Assembly (NCBI RefSeq): GCF_041296385.1
Contig: NC_091013.1
Span: forward strand, 33,578,001-33,642,000
Direction of reading: 5' to 3'
Length of the DNA: 64,000 nucleotides
Source: Aphelocoma coerulescens
Lineage: Eukaryota > Chordata > Aves > Passeriformes > Corvidae
In this document: piece after piece, positions 1 through 13,200 of the stretch
Numbering within the stretch: the first letter of the stretch is position 1
Layout of the letters: every line of letters begins with the position of its first letter
Program-made: the position numbers and the translations under genes
The notes under the pieces: generated by a model
Told to the model about the DNA's origin: nothing
The model's database searches: none
What the model saw: only the letters and a program-made list of their open reading frames with translations

Positions 1-381
1 AAGCTCTTTTTAAAGACAAATACCCAACATTAAATGACTATTTTTAAATGGAAACACTAGGTTCTGTAGAAAATTTTGTCATATCTGAACATCTACACAA
101 CCCTCAGGAAAGAAAGCACCCATCTATGACATTCTGCTATAGTACTTATTTCCACTCAGTGTGTCAAATTACTTGTTCTGATTTAATATCAGTGGAGGAA
201 GTCCTGGTAAAAACAACCCTGCCTTACGGGAAGTCATGGAAGGCAACAGTTTGTCACTTCCTAACACAATGCTACACAATAGAAACACTATACAAGATCT
301 TAAATAGAAAGTGATTAAAAGTAATGCTGTATGGTGTCCAAGACAATGCCTGCATTAGTTCACTTTTATCCCTATGATATG

Positions 382-960
382 TGTGCTGGTTTTATCTGGG
401 GTAGAGTTAACTTTCTTCACAGGGGCTGGTATGGGGCTGTGTTTCGGATTTTGCTGAACACAGGGTTGATAACGTAGGAATGTTATTGCTGATCTGGGCT
501 TACACACAGCCAAGGCCTTTTCTGCTTTTCCTACTGCCATGCTGATGAACAGACTGTGGATGCATGGGAGATGGTGAGCCAGGACAGCTGACCCCACCAG
601 ACCAAAGGCATATTCCAGACCATATGACATCATGATCAGTATATAAAGGAGGAAAATGGAGGAAAGGGGGGGGACATTTGGAGTGATTCAGTTTGTCTTC
701 CCAAGTCACTGTTCTGCATGATGGGGCCCTGGTCTCCTGGAGGTGGCTGAACACCCGCCTGCCCATGGGAAGAAGTGAAGTAATTCCTTGCTTTTCTTTG
801 CTTGTATGTGCAGCTTTCACTTTCCTTATTAAACTGTCTTTATCTCAATCCATGAGTTAGCTAGCTTTTCTCCTTCCAATTTTTTCTCTGATCCCTCTGG
901 TGGGGGAGTGAACGAGCAGCTTCCTGGGGCTTGGCTGCTGGCTGGGGTTAATCCACAACA
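382..960 (+). mobile_element. Solo LTR of an avian endogenous retrovirus (ERVL-like)
   Basis: It begins TGTGCTGGTTTTATCTGGGG and ends GGGGTTAATCCACAACA, with TG...CA termini. Inside are a TATA box (tatataaa at about 640-647) and a poly(A) signal (ATTAAA, 828-833). I recognise this as a common avian LTR type. No gag, pol or env reading frame adjoins it, so it is a solo LTR. The five bases on either side (atatg and gtaca) do not match, so no target duplication is visible. It lies antisense in OCA2 intron 9. The family name is from memory; the ends and signals are seen directly. Confidence 0.85.
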
Positions 961-3860
961 GTACATTAACTAGAACAAGCTAAGAAATACAAAGTTAGGA
1001 TATCTTAAGACCCTTGTCTAGGATAGGCAGCCCTGAAATTCTGCAACTAAGAAACGGTGTTAAGCTGACATCAATTCTTTCTATACATAAAACAATGCAG
1101 AGAGAGAATCAGGGAGAGATAGACAGAGAGAGAGACTTAAGGATATCAAATTATTTTCTGTGAATAAATTACTGGATTAATTCATTCCCCTCTTCTATAT
1201 CGAAAATCTATAGGTTGATTCTAGATTCTGCAGAGATATTTGTTACTCCATAGTTCTGTCAAAGGCTTTAAATTAACAATGTGCACAATTTGCAATCTTT
1301 TCAGTGTCTATGAGTTTTCTCCCGTAGCTATATCACTGCTTGCTGTTTGTAGAGAAAACTGAATGACTAAATCTTCATGCTGATACGGAACATTGGATTA
1401 ACTGGTTCAAAGTGGCCCTTGAATGATGTGAAGACAAACATAACCTTGATGCATGAGATTAAACGAACTATTGAAACCCTTATATTTTCATGCCTTGGAA
1501 ACTTGACGAAAAAGCAAAGCTGGAGAAAATAACGTAGAACTAGGAAGGAAGGAAGGAAGTATCATTTGTACAGATGATGGACAGAGGACCCAGAAGAGGG
1601 TTTAATCCTATGTGATAAGGGTTGAAATGACTGCTAAGTTGCTTCTTGTTTTGAAATAACCTCCCACCTCAGAATATTAAGGTGAAAAGGGATAAAAAGA
1701 TATAACATCATGCCTAGTTAATATTTCTCTCAGAATCATACAAAAGAGAGAAGTCTGCCATACCTATATCACTACAGCCACAAGTGGATGTTTTCCAGAC
1801 TCCATGTGTTGGAAGGGTTCTGATGTTACAAAACTCAGTTTTATGTACCTCCAGAAAAGTACATAAGGTAGTACCCAGTAACATCTGATAGCTTGAGAGC
1901 TCCTCAGAGTCAAATTTTAAAAGCAAATCTGAACTTGGTATGAATTTGGGGATTTTGTCTTGTTATAGAAGTGGACAGACACACAGAGAAATGAACCAAC
2001 CCATGTTCTGTAAATCAGGGCCTTGGGTCCGGTCACATCAAAAGAAAGTAGAGCCTTGCAGAAAGACAGGATGTTGATCATTTTCATGTGCCAAGGCACT
2101 CATTCTTGTAATATTTTAGCTACATAAAACATGTTCTATGTGACTTAAGTAAAGAGATCTGGTCATGAGCTAGTAAAGAACCTAGAAGAAAATAAACCAA
2201 ACTGCTACTGTGAGTCGACATGATCAAAGCCATTGTTTACCAACAGGCTGGCCTAGGAACAAGCTTTCAGTCTTGCAAGGGTCAATCCAGTTCTCCAGCA
2301 CCTATCTCAGCAGGCTTTGCTGACTCCATCCACTCCAGATATTTTGGTATTCTACACCCTCATTCCTTGTGTCCTAAAGGCCTTTGTGAGGACTGAGAGA
2401 CCCTCAATTACATTTGCAGTTTCAGAACATTTTCTGAAACTGAAAGATGCCACCATTTGTATTTTCCCAGTTATCTCAGCATTCTTAAGACTAATGAGAC
2501 TGTGAATTGAAACAATTGACATGGACCAAATCACAAAATCCCTGTCTGAATCTTTGTCAGCCCTCTTAAAATAGTAGGATAATACAGAAATACAGCCATG
2601 CACTATGAACAATAGTAGAGCAAGCTGCAGTGCTTGCATTACCTTTACAGGGAACCTTCTGCTCTGGCTAGCAGTTTCTCTGGAGAGTCTTCATCCCTGA
2701 CATTTCCTGTCTTTTTTCACTCCACTTTTCTTCTCCGAATTTTTTTCCTCTTTAAATCATGTCATCACATCTCCCTTCAAGCCTGCCTCCTACACTTTCA
2801 TGTTTTTTCATTCACTTTTGCTCTTGCTTTTGCTGAAGGAAGGCACCATCTGAGGTCCCAGAAAGAGCTGAGTGGTTCTCATCCCTGTTTGTGTGCATTA
2901 GGAGTGTACGTGCGTTCTAACAACTTGTTAAAATTTTAAGACTTCATGGCTCTCTACCTCTCTGACTGCCGTAGGCAGGGTGGAAGCTGAACAGCAGCAT
3001 TCAATTAAGCTAATTTAATGTTCTATTCCCTCTCTCAAACAGAAAGGAAACACACCAATCCACAAAATACATAGTATAGAAGACAGGGCAAAACATTTGT
3101 GTTTGCCAGTCTTTCAAAAATTGAAGAAAATACAGTTCAAAATTAGGTTTAAAAGGCACAGAAAATAGCAAGCAGATATTTGGAAATTAGTTTTTGCATT
3201 TAGTGTTGAAAACATGACTCCTATTATTTCAAAAAATAGCATTCTGTCATCACCTTTTAAAGCAGACAATCCTATCTAGTCCTTAGAGTAGTGAGCAGCA
3301 CCATCCAGTGGCAATTTTTTTCCTATTTAGTTCTTAATTAAAGACAGTGTACATGCTGAAGTACCATAGCACTCAAAAGAAGCTATTTTTCTTTAAAACA
3401 CACATATTCAGAGCACAGCCAGACTTCTACCAAGATAGATCTAACAATTAGGCAGGCAATAGTCAGTGTAAAATCAATATTTATACTGGATTAATAATAC
3501 AAAATTGTTATTATATCTAGCAGTGATCCAGATGACGATTTTGCTTGCTATTATACTGCATTTTTGTTTTAATTGAAACTCATCCCTTCCTCATCTTACA
3601 GAATTTTTCTTCCTTTAGGCATCCTTTCCTTTGTTGTAGTTAGGGAAGGTAAAAATGACTAGTTTATCTTACTGGTGCTGGCTCTGTCCTTTTAGAGCCT
3701 CCTCGTTGTTGGCAGTGGCTCTACTCTACCAAAGCAGTCAACCACACCTCGTGGGTACTGATTCAATCCTTCCCAAAAGGAACAACTTGCAATGCTCTTG
3801 CACAGCAGATTTAAAGTAATTTGAGCTTCTCAGAATTCACAGAGGTCACAACCTCCTCCT
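961..3860. other. OCA2 intron 9, non-coding stretch
   Basis: No gene, CR1 or LTR recognised. It contains short purine-rich runs (GGAAGGAAGGAAGG near 1541-1557). About 42 bp near 2281-2322 resembles part of the 239-bp direct repeat at 3861 with several mismatches. Confidence 0.5.
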
Positions 3861-4099
3861 GAACTAGAGAAAGGCATCAGGGAATGACAGTCAAGCTTGA
3901 TTGTCCATACTGCTTAGTTGGTAGCTCAGTAACAGGCTGTTCTCTCTGGAAGAATATCTAGGGTACTACTTGTTGAATATTTTACTCTGGGGGACAGGAC
4001 AAACAGATCTGTCCCAAGTCTGGATCTCCTTGTTCAATCCAGTCATCCAGCATCTACCTCAGCAAGCTTTACTGCACACGCTCAGTTATGTCCTAAAAC
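3861..4099 (+). repeat. 239-bp perfect direct repeat, left copy
   Basis: It is identical base for base to 4581-4819, at an offset of exactly 720 bp. The copies begin GAACTAGAGAAAGGCATCAG and end at GTTATGTCCTAAAAC. They flank a 481-bp block that carries a CR1 fragment. This is much too long for a CR1 target-site duplication. Confidence 0.97.
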
Positions 4100-4173
4100 A
4101 GGTGGACTAAGGTGGTTCAGACTTCCCACCACCTCCACAAGCTGGGACACATTCCCCACCCTCAGACCAGCAC

Positions 4174-4590
4174 TGCTGGAGTGAGTCCAGAGGAGGGCAA
4201 AACAGGATCAAAAGGCTGGAGCACCTCTCATATGAGAACAGGCTGGAAGAGACCTGGGTTATTCAGCCTGGAGAAGAGAAGGCTCTGGGGTCACCTTACA
4301 GGACCTTTCAGTACCTAAAGGGGGACAATAAGAGAGCTGGGGGGAAAATCTTTGGGCAAGGGTGTGTAGTGATAGGACATGGGGGAATGGCTTTAAACTG
4401 AGATTAGGTTTAGATTAGATACAAGGGAAAAATTCTTTACTGTGAGGGTGGTGAGACTGTAACAGATTACCCAGAGAAGTTGTGGATGCCCCATCCCTGG
4501 AAGTGTTCAAGGCCAGGCTGGACGGGGTTTTAAGAAACCTGCTCTAGTGGAAGGTGTCCTTGGCCATGGCAGGGGGATTGGAACTAGAGA
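4174..4590 (+). mobile_element. CR1 LINE fragment, missing its 3' end
   Basis: It carries the familiar CR1 3' region: GAGTCCAGAGGAGGGC, GGCTGGAGCACCTCTCATAT, a TTCAGCCTGGAGAAGAGAAGG block, then CCCTGGAAGTGTTCAAGGCC and GATTGGAACTAGA. A CR1 normally continues with about 40 more bases and ends in short ATTCTATG-like repeats. Here it switches within GAACTAGA into the right copy of the 239-bp repeat. Bases 4100-4173 precede it and are not clearly CR1. It lies antisense in OCA2 intron 9. Confidence 0.92.
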
Positions 4591-4819
4591 AAGGCATCAG
4601 GGAATGACAGTCAAGCTTGATTGTCCATACTGCTTAGTTGGTAGCTCAGTAACAGGCTGTTCTCTCTGGAAGAATATCTAGGGTACTACTTGTTGAATAT
4701 TTTACTCTGGGGGACAGGACAAACAGATCTGTCCCAAGTCTGGATCTCCTTGTTCAATCCAGTCATCCAGCATCTACCTCAGCAAGCTTTACTGCACACG
4801 CTCAGTTATGTCCTAAAAC
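4581..4819 (+). repeat. 239-bp perfect direct repeat, right copy
   Basis: It is identical to 3861-4099. Its first eight bases (GAACTAGA) also belong to the CR1 consensus at that point, so the junction lies within microhomology. Confidence 0.97.
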
Positions 4820-7800
4820 CAGTGCTCATGGGAATGGCAGGAGTGCCCTCATTATAGTGCACATTTTCAGCTGGGGAGGTATGGGGGGAAGTAGACTTTT
4901 GAATGGTAAAGGTGCTTTAGAGTTATGGGGACTCCAAACAAGATCCAAAACCACTTGTTTCCCAGGGCAGATGAGGTTATACTGCTCCAGCGGAAGATAG
5001 ATTTCTATTCAAGGTAAGTTTTTCTGCTGGATTTTATGTTTAGATTTCATTACCCTGATTTTAGGTTCTGTGCAACCCTCAGAGTCCCAGTATTTACAAC
5101 TTCTGGGCTTTTTTACTCCCTACCATCCCAAGACAGGGGGGCAGATAAGGGGAAAATTTTATTCTTGCCCAGGGAGGTATGGCTTGGACTCTTATCAAAG
5201 AAGGTAGAAGGTTTGTTCTGATAATCTGTCCCTAATTTTCTGCCAAACCCTACAGCAGTGTTTTAATTCCTCTTCACATTTTTTTTCAGCCTAGAACAAG
5301 TGAAATCCATAGCAGCAGGAATATATTCTCTCCCACAAAGGCCAGGGAGTGCATCAGCTACTAATTTCTTTTTTACACTGTCTTTCCCAGTAACTGCTAT
5401 AGATTTTCTTCTGTTCCTTTGCTATGAATCTTTTGGGAGGACTTATGTGGAGATGGGAACATTCTAATCCACACTCTTCTCAGTCTGTGTTTAGATCAAT
5501 ACAAGAATGAATAGGAAGTGAGAAGCCATGCTGAGTAAGCTGATCACTTCTGTGATCAGTCACACTTTCTGTAACTTTCCTTATCAGAAAAAAAAATCCC
5601 CCTTAAGATTAGCCTATTTCTATCAATATTCTATTTATATTATGCTTCATAGAACCAATGAGTATTTCTTCTCTTGTCATATTTCCTCACTAAAGCATAA
5701 TTTTTTATACAAAATCTGGACTGTCCAAGTGTAGGCAGCAGTAATAACACCTCGTTCCATTTGTAAAAATGTTTCCTGTGAGGAAACAGTGGTTCAACCA
5801 GCCTACAGTGACAGAAAAATGGTCAGACAAAAACCACATAAAAGTTTTGTTCTCTGGAGTTAATTTCTGCTGGTTAGATGCTATTAAAAATCACTCTGCT
5901 TTGAGTTAAAGAAATTAAGCTTAGGGGATGTTTATTCATAATTTAAGTTAGTTAATAATAGAAAAGTAATATGGAGAGAAATCCACTTCCATTAAAATAA
6001 TGAAAATTGTGATTATAAGCCCATAGTTCATGCTAGTAAGAAACTAGAGCTTTTAAGGCCAGATCTTGCACTTTCAAGTATTTTTGTTTCAAGAAGAAAT
6101 GCAGACATGTAAATGTCATTCAAGATGTCAGATAATTAAAATGCCATTTAAAAGATCCTGGCAAAATCTTTCTTAGTGCTACTTACAAGACTGGGTATGA
6201 AGCTAAATAATAACACCTGTGATAAAATAAGTCCTATAGAGGCTCTCACAGAATTTCTGATACTTGCTTGTATCACTTTTCTGCTATTTGATGTGCTATT
6301 GGTATCTTTTATTTTTTCTTCTATTTTTAAAATTAATTTAGTATAATAAATGTTATTTTGCCTTTTCTCCTGATTAAATGAAATGTTTTACAAAATAGCA
6401 TTTTAAAGGCCATTACTTTCACATTTGCTTCTGCTAGCTCATTCAACTATCATAAACAGCTAACATTGCATTTTAACACACAAAACAAAACAAATGCATT
6501 ATTAAGGGAAAGTATTGGACAAGGGCACACATTAATTCATTTCAATTAATGAGCTCTATACTTTAATAGTTGATGTCTAGCATTCCTCCTTACATATTTC
6601 TAATTAATGCAGGTTCAACATAGCTGCAAATACTCAGTTAATAATTACTAAAAAGAGCTTTATCAATTCAAGAAACTTTTCTGAATACCAGTGAAACTTT
6701 AATATTTTAACAGATTTAAGGTAGAGATAGACAGATAGATTTCTTTTTAGTGTAACCAGTGTATTATCCCATTCTCTGTGCAGACAAAAACAGGAAAAAG
6801 GTGAAAAAACAAAGATATCCAACTGTGCTCATCGGATGTCTAAATAATCTATCTAACTAATAGCTAACAATGAGATTTTATCTGCAGTATTTTCCTTGAC
6901 CATCCCCAATGACCAGAAATTATACACCATCCAGTTAATGGACTACAAATAGTCACTTGACTTACACAGGAAAATGCTTTTCTGGAAGAAAGTAAGGAAA
7001 TCAAAGAAGGAAAAGGTTCAAATACACTTTTAGCTGAAAGAACAAAGATATTTGGAGCAGGAGATTATAAAAATTAAATTTTCTAACTTTTTCTTTGCTT
7101 TAATTTTTTTTTCAAGTTCTCAATAAAGAGAGACTTTACATTTTGAGGATCAAAAATAGAAAAGCCTGTCTGAAAATACATTGTGAACTAATTTAATACA
7201 GCAACATCAGTGTAGAACTCCGTACATCCACATTTTACACCAGATGTCCCTGTAGAACAACATGAAAACATACTTATAACCCATCTTACCTGTGTTCCAC
7301 AGTAATCCTGCAGGGTCAGACAGTAGAGATAATAGCCCACAAACTTCAAACAAAAAAATAAGGGATGACCAAGTAAAGAGAGTTAAAAGCAATATACAAA
7401 AATTTCAAGAGGTAGAGTAGTAGAATTGTGAAGTAAGAAAATACTCATATTTGTGGTAAGCCTGAAACTAGAAATCATTGGAAATTAAAGAGGAAAAGGG
7501 GCATCTTCTTTTATCAGAAACATATTTGTATTTTATGAATACATAACATGTAATCAGTTTCAAAAGAAACAACACTGAAAATAAATGCCCGAAGAAATGA
7601 AGTTCAGCAGTTTGTTTTCTGAAGAATGGCACATCCTGAGACCACCACTGACAAGGAGTGGTGCTTGATTTAGACATTTGATGCTAACATGGAGGCAAAC
7701 AGCTGCCTCAAAGTAGATTTTACCCCGTGTGTTTACAGTGGTAAAAGTTTGGAGAAGACAATTGTTTACAGTAAATGCACTTCAGATTCCAACTGGAACC

Positions 7801-10073
7801 TCTTACTTGATCAGCTTCTCCCATCATCCTGTATCTGCAGGAAGCAGAAGCTCTTGCAGCCTGTTTTGTACAGTCCCTGGTGACTAAGGCAGCAAAGAGC
7901 AAGAGAAGGGGAAGAAAGGATTGAAAGATGGGGACAGTGGGGATGAGGAGGCTGTAGGCAAGATCTACAATTCATTATGGGGGAAAAAAGGGCTGTGCAG
8001 GAGGAAAAGGAGGCTCTTGGGATTTGTAATAGATAAAATGCTTCCTCTTTCTTCATTTTTAAAGAAAATATGTGAAAATACAGCTCTAAAACTGGTTTGG
8101 GTGTCCACAGTGTCTGAATTTGAAGCTGTATTGCAAATAATAATGAATAAAATACAGGAAACTAATAAAGACTGATAAAAGATGGGGAACAACAACACCA
8201 AAAATGAAAATCCACGAATGATAGCTCCTGCAGTAACATTGATTTCTCTACCAGTGATAACAGCTAAAGGGATAGAGAGTGCAATGTGTTGAGAAAGCAA
8301 GACTTCAGGCACTGAATTTATAAATACTGAATATAAGGAAAGCCACTATTACATATTCTAAAAATATTAACATCCACTGCTTGCAAGAAATCCATGAGGG
8401 AACCATACAGCCTAAAAACTTAGAGTTTAGAATTTACTCTTGTTGTAGCATTTGTCAATCCTATAGATGCTATGGAGAAAAGAGCTAAAATCATAATGCA
8501 ATATGTGACTTTCCACATTCTGAATTTCCAAAAAAGTTTACTTATGAGTATCTATTTCTACCTTTGAGTTTGCAGAAATAATTTTTCTGCCAACAACAGA
8601 AATCTTTCCTTGATATTTTCACAGAAACAATAATTTAATGAGCTTTTTTAAGGTTTTTTTCTTAAAAATAACAGGAAAATTAATGCTTTCCCTGGCTTTG
8701 CTTTTCAGTTTCAAGACTTTATTTCCTTTTCCACATTAATTGTTCCAAAGCAGATTTTCAGGATGCAAACACAAAACCCCCCTTTGTATGCATTTAAAAC
8801 CTGATGTTTTTGCAACTGCTAAAAGGTTGCATAGTTGGGTTTGGGGGCTTGGGCGTGGGGATTTTTGTTTGCTTCAGGGTTTTTTTAAAAAAGAAGTTGC
8901 ATTTAAAAGCATTAAGTCCATTTTGGTGCTGTGCTGCATGCCTACATGTATTTATAGAAAAATATAGTCCAATCCCCCTCTGCATTTAATATTATATCTC
9001 TTTGTTCATTTATAATGTACATAGAGGCATTTTTAACTCCAGAATGAAATAATCATTGCTGAACAACATCATCTAAATGTCTAAAGCATCTGTTGTGTTG
9101 TGTGCATCCATTATTGGTATTTTGATTAGGTGGTGTTCTACAGCCTCACCATTTTAATGGGTAATGGGGTGAAAAGCTCAAAATATGCAATGGATGTGGA
9201 AGAAAAATGAGCATGCTGGACAGATACATACTGTGGAGCATCTTGTAGACTTGATTTCATTCATTTCTTTGTTTCATACTAGTGTAAATTAGGTGTGATT
9301 TGACACAGAGAATTGACAGTATGGATGCTCATATGAATTAAAAATAATTTTTTTTAAAGTGTTCCTCCCCATCTGCTATTCATTTTAAGGTAACAGGAAG
9401 TGTTTTCAGTTCAAAGAAGTCAATTGGAGTTCTGTGCTATTTATGATATGTTTTCCATTCTTAGTGTGATGCAATGCATTTCTATTGGATATCATACCTC
9501 AAGGTTTTGGAATGTTGTTGCTGTATATCTTAAAAGTTCCCTGTCCTTTTACTTCATGTTAACTCAGACTCCATTTCCTCTTCAAATAATACAGTAAAAG
9601 AATGCCTAGAAGTCACTTGCTAAAATATATGCACATTCTAACCTGTTAAAAGTACATAAAGTTCATCATTTGAGGTACCTTAGAGAAGACAAATAACCAA
9701 ATAGGGGTTTTTTTTCTTTTACCTTATCTTAAAAAATAATTAAATTAAAAATAAATTTTCCACACCTTTCACAATTCTGACCTATTTTTACTCTCACAAC
9801 CAGACTATAATTCTGTTGAAATATTAAAAAACTTATAGATCCTAATAGAAAAATATACAAGATTATTGTAACGTTAAAAGAACTTGGCAAAATCACTTAC
9901 AATTCAAAACAATTTCCCCACATGTATCTTATTAATGTCATTAGCAACACTGATGGTGCATGAAGTTATATACACATTTTAGAATTACATCAAAGCCCAA
10001 GAGTGAAACTTTTTCTTGTGCTACACTTACAACATAGGGAAAAAAAGAAAATCAAAGTACAAAACTGGCTTAC
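4820..10073. other. OCA2 intron 9, non-coding stretch
   Basis: No recognisable repeat or homologous exon. Two exon-like minus-strand segments (6187-6216 and 7290-7343) have good splice sites but no homology and are discussed as findings. The 5538-5559 segment holds a short 8-bp-arm inverted repeat (CTGATCAC/GTGATCAG). Confidence 0.5.
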
Positions 10074-10227
10074 TTCCAGTATGATCAGCACGTAGACACC
10101 TACTAAGATGATGGATGCAACTGTTACTTGTGCCTCTATATTTGCATGAAGGTACTGATGCTTCATGGAGAGAGGAACACTTCCAGGCTCCTGCAGGAAA
10201 GCTTGAATGTTTATGAAGATCGTGCCT
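10074..10227 (-). CDS. OCA2: OCA2 exon 9 (residues 310-361), end of the lumenal loop and second membrane segment
   Basis: 154 nt. The acceptor TTTTTCTTTCACCAG is followed by A, completing Arg310; the exon ends at a codon boundary before the donor GTAAGC. It encodes [20 protein letters not shown] then [15 protein letters not shown]. The mammalian version has VPLLMAHQYL, then [21 protein letters not shown]. Residues 344-360 form the second membrane segment. It is the last OCA2 exon visible; the mammalian exon 10 (24 codons beginning IVHRTLAAML) has no counterpart that I could find in 1-10073. Confidence 0.95.
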
Positions 10228-13200
10228 CTGGTGAAAGAAAAAGAAGTTTTGTTTATTCCTGGGATGAAATACCTTTTGTTTTATTTGTGTATTAGTTTTA
10301 TATCAAGTACTTATCAATATATAAAAAAGCAAGCAACTCCTCAAACATTCTCAAACAAACTGGATCCCTCTAAAAAGTATTGTTTAGAAATTAACTCAAG
10401 TACAAAACAGTCTTTTAAATCCTCTTAAAGAACAACAAGAGTCATCCTTTGCTGCCCCTCTGAAACATGCAGTGATAATTACTTTTAAAACATTATCTTA
10501 GTCAAGTCTATGGAAACTACTCCTTCAATGCATCATTTTTCAGTCTCTTAGCCAACCTGTTTGGTATCTGAAAGGTTCTAGTTGTGATGATCTGCTGATT
10601 TCTTCTTGAACTTAAGGGTAGAGACCAGTTGTATACCACCTGCAAAAGAGTCACATTTAGCAATATTAGCAGAAGTCAGTGATAGCGATATGCCCTGATA
10701 AGGGTTTTATGCCTATTTTTCTCTCTTCTGTCCATTTTGGAGGTTTTTGGTGTATCAGGCATAAAATCAGCCTAAATTAATTCCCCCTGATTAGGTTTGT
10801 CATGGGTGCTCAGGTTTAAGCAAACTAACTTATCCTCATGCCTTCGCTCAATCAATGAAGTGAGAGACACATCCAGGAGGTCCTCCAGAGGGAGGATGCC
10901 AAAACACACTTTGTGTTGACTATAAAGAGCAAAATTTTAATACAGGAAGCCAAAGGAAGCCTTATAAAGGTAAAAGAAAATGCCACTTTAATTACAGTAA
11001 GTTTTCTAATGCTGAAATTGAAACACTTCTCAGCAAGAAAAAGCATGACCACATAATCCACACACTGGTGATGGAAATAAGTGATAAAACACACCTCAGA
11101 AAAAGTGAAAGAGAATTTAAAGACCATCACCTGCTGCTGGCGCCTACTCCTTGATCCTGTGTTTTCATTCTGGCTGATTTGTACTACGATGTATTCCTCT
11201 TTTTGCTCATCAACTGCTTGTGCCCCAAATGGGCCTCCTATGTCTAACTTCAACAGAGCAGAATCATGAAAGTCGGTCAGATTCATAGCTGTTAATATAG
11301 TTGTTAAGGTGTAAATTTCCAGTAAAAATGAGTATAGGCTGTACAAATTTCAGAAAAACAAAGTAGTCAATTTATATTAAAAAATACATTCTTCAGCTAA
11401 AATGCCTCAGGAATTTTGAAAAGAACAAAAGAGATGTCTACTTCCTTACCAAGTAGTACTGTTTCGACCAAGTTTCCTAATAAAACTAAAGTTACAATTT
11501 CAGAAAAAATATATCTTTCCTAGTGACTTTTGGGATTACCAGTGCTTTCACCTGATGTATCAAAATAGCATACAGAAATACACAGAGAGACAGAGAAGTC
11601 AGGCCTTTTAAGTGCTTGTACTAGATGAAAGGCTACACCACTAGCTCAGCAGTTTAAACATCACAGAACTTGTACTGGTGAAAACAACATAGAAACTCCA
11701 GAGGAGTTTTGCCAGAGGATTTGCTTTTTGGTCAAAGTTTTTGTCACCATGTTACAAATATCCAGAAGATATTTTCAACCTCTTCTCAGCTGAAGTACTC
11801 ATAGACTCTATCACTTTCAGCTCCCTCATCTACTTCTTTTTTCGTGAGATATCTCACATGAGGTGTGGTCAAACTACACTCCTGGTTTAATATCATTGAA
11901 AAATCAGCCAACCACGATCCACAAATTCATTGGAAGTCTGGTTCTGTTCATCCCAATACATCTAGGGCTTTTTAAACCTAGTGTTGTAATAGCTCACTTC
12001 TGGCATGGTTGAAAAAAGAAGCACACACGTAGGTTGGTAGGTGGGGGAGGGAGGTAAGGAGGATAGTCTAAGATTGTAAACCCTTCACAGTTCATTTGTT
12101 ACTATAATAGAGCAGTACTGTTATTGTATTGCTCCTGTCTGTGACAGACAGAAAGCTAAGGCATCACTAACAAAACAAAAAAGCAAACAAACAAAAATAA
12201 CTCCTTAGTTTTGCACATACATGTTGCATTGAAAACCTGAGACTTAATCACATGCTTGAATATCTTAATGGTTTTAACATCTAATAATTTATTGAGTATA
12301 CTAAAAAGAGTGAATGTGTTACAAAAAAATACAGTGTACCAGATCATATACCCACCAAAGTAATTTTCCCGAAAAGATGCTTTGTAGCCTACAAAACTCA
12401 GAGACTTTAACAGAAAAAGAAAAAACACAGGGTAGTTAGATGGGACTCAGGACAGTGCTGTGCTCTGCCCTGCTTCCAGTGACTCCCAGTAAGACCATCC
12501 ATGTTAAGTCAGTGTCTAGTGAGGAAAGATTATGAGGTGCTTCTGGATCTAGAAAAGAGTAATCTCCCACAGTAACCAAAAAAAATACCATTGCAGATCT
12601 AGTGCCAGGTGGGCAGCCAATGCATTCAAAGTAATATAAATGTCACCCTGATTAGCAAGGCAAGCAGAGCAAACACCACCAGTGACACTCACAAGCCGTT
12701 CATTAAAAAATTAAACTCCCAAGCACCTATTTGCTTAAAGGACTCACACAGGAAAGGATAAAAAGATAATCTCACATGTAGCGAATCAGGAGACAAGTCC
12801 AGTTAGAGGAATTTACACAAACACAAACAGAAATGACATATATACACAAACATAAACAGAAATGACAACAGTTCTCTTCTGTTTCTGAAAGTTTTAAATG
12901 TGATTTGGCAACACAGTTTTTCTGTGTCACTAACTGATACATAATAGGAGTCTCAACAGGAACTATATAGCTAGAGACATTAATTAAACCTTCTAAAAGG
13001 TCTGCTGACCTGAAGTCATTAACCCAATGGTTTGGGACAACTTTGCACAGTCTGTTTTTCACTAGGAGTGTAGACACTTATGTCTTGAATGTCTTCAGGT
13101 GAATATAATTATGGCAGCTTCCTTTTAAGCAGCACATTTAAAATAAATCCTGTAATTATCTAGATGACACTAGAAATGATGTCTAAAAATTAAACCTTGT

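Noticed and set aside
7965..8312. Minus-strand ORF with a short hydrophobic stretch (ALSIPLAVITGRE) weakly like the OCA2 exon 10 region
   Set aside because: The similarity is limited to a few common hydrophobic residues. Conserved residues around it are missing and no splice sites fit.
10852..11346. The whole 164-codon minus-strand ORF as a gene
   Set aside because: Only 11131-11288 is OCA2 exon 7; the rest is intronic read-through beyond the splice sites.
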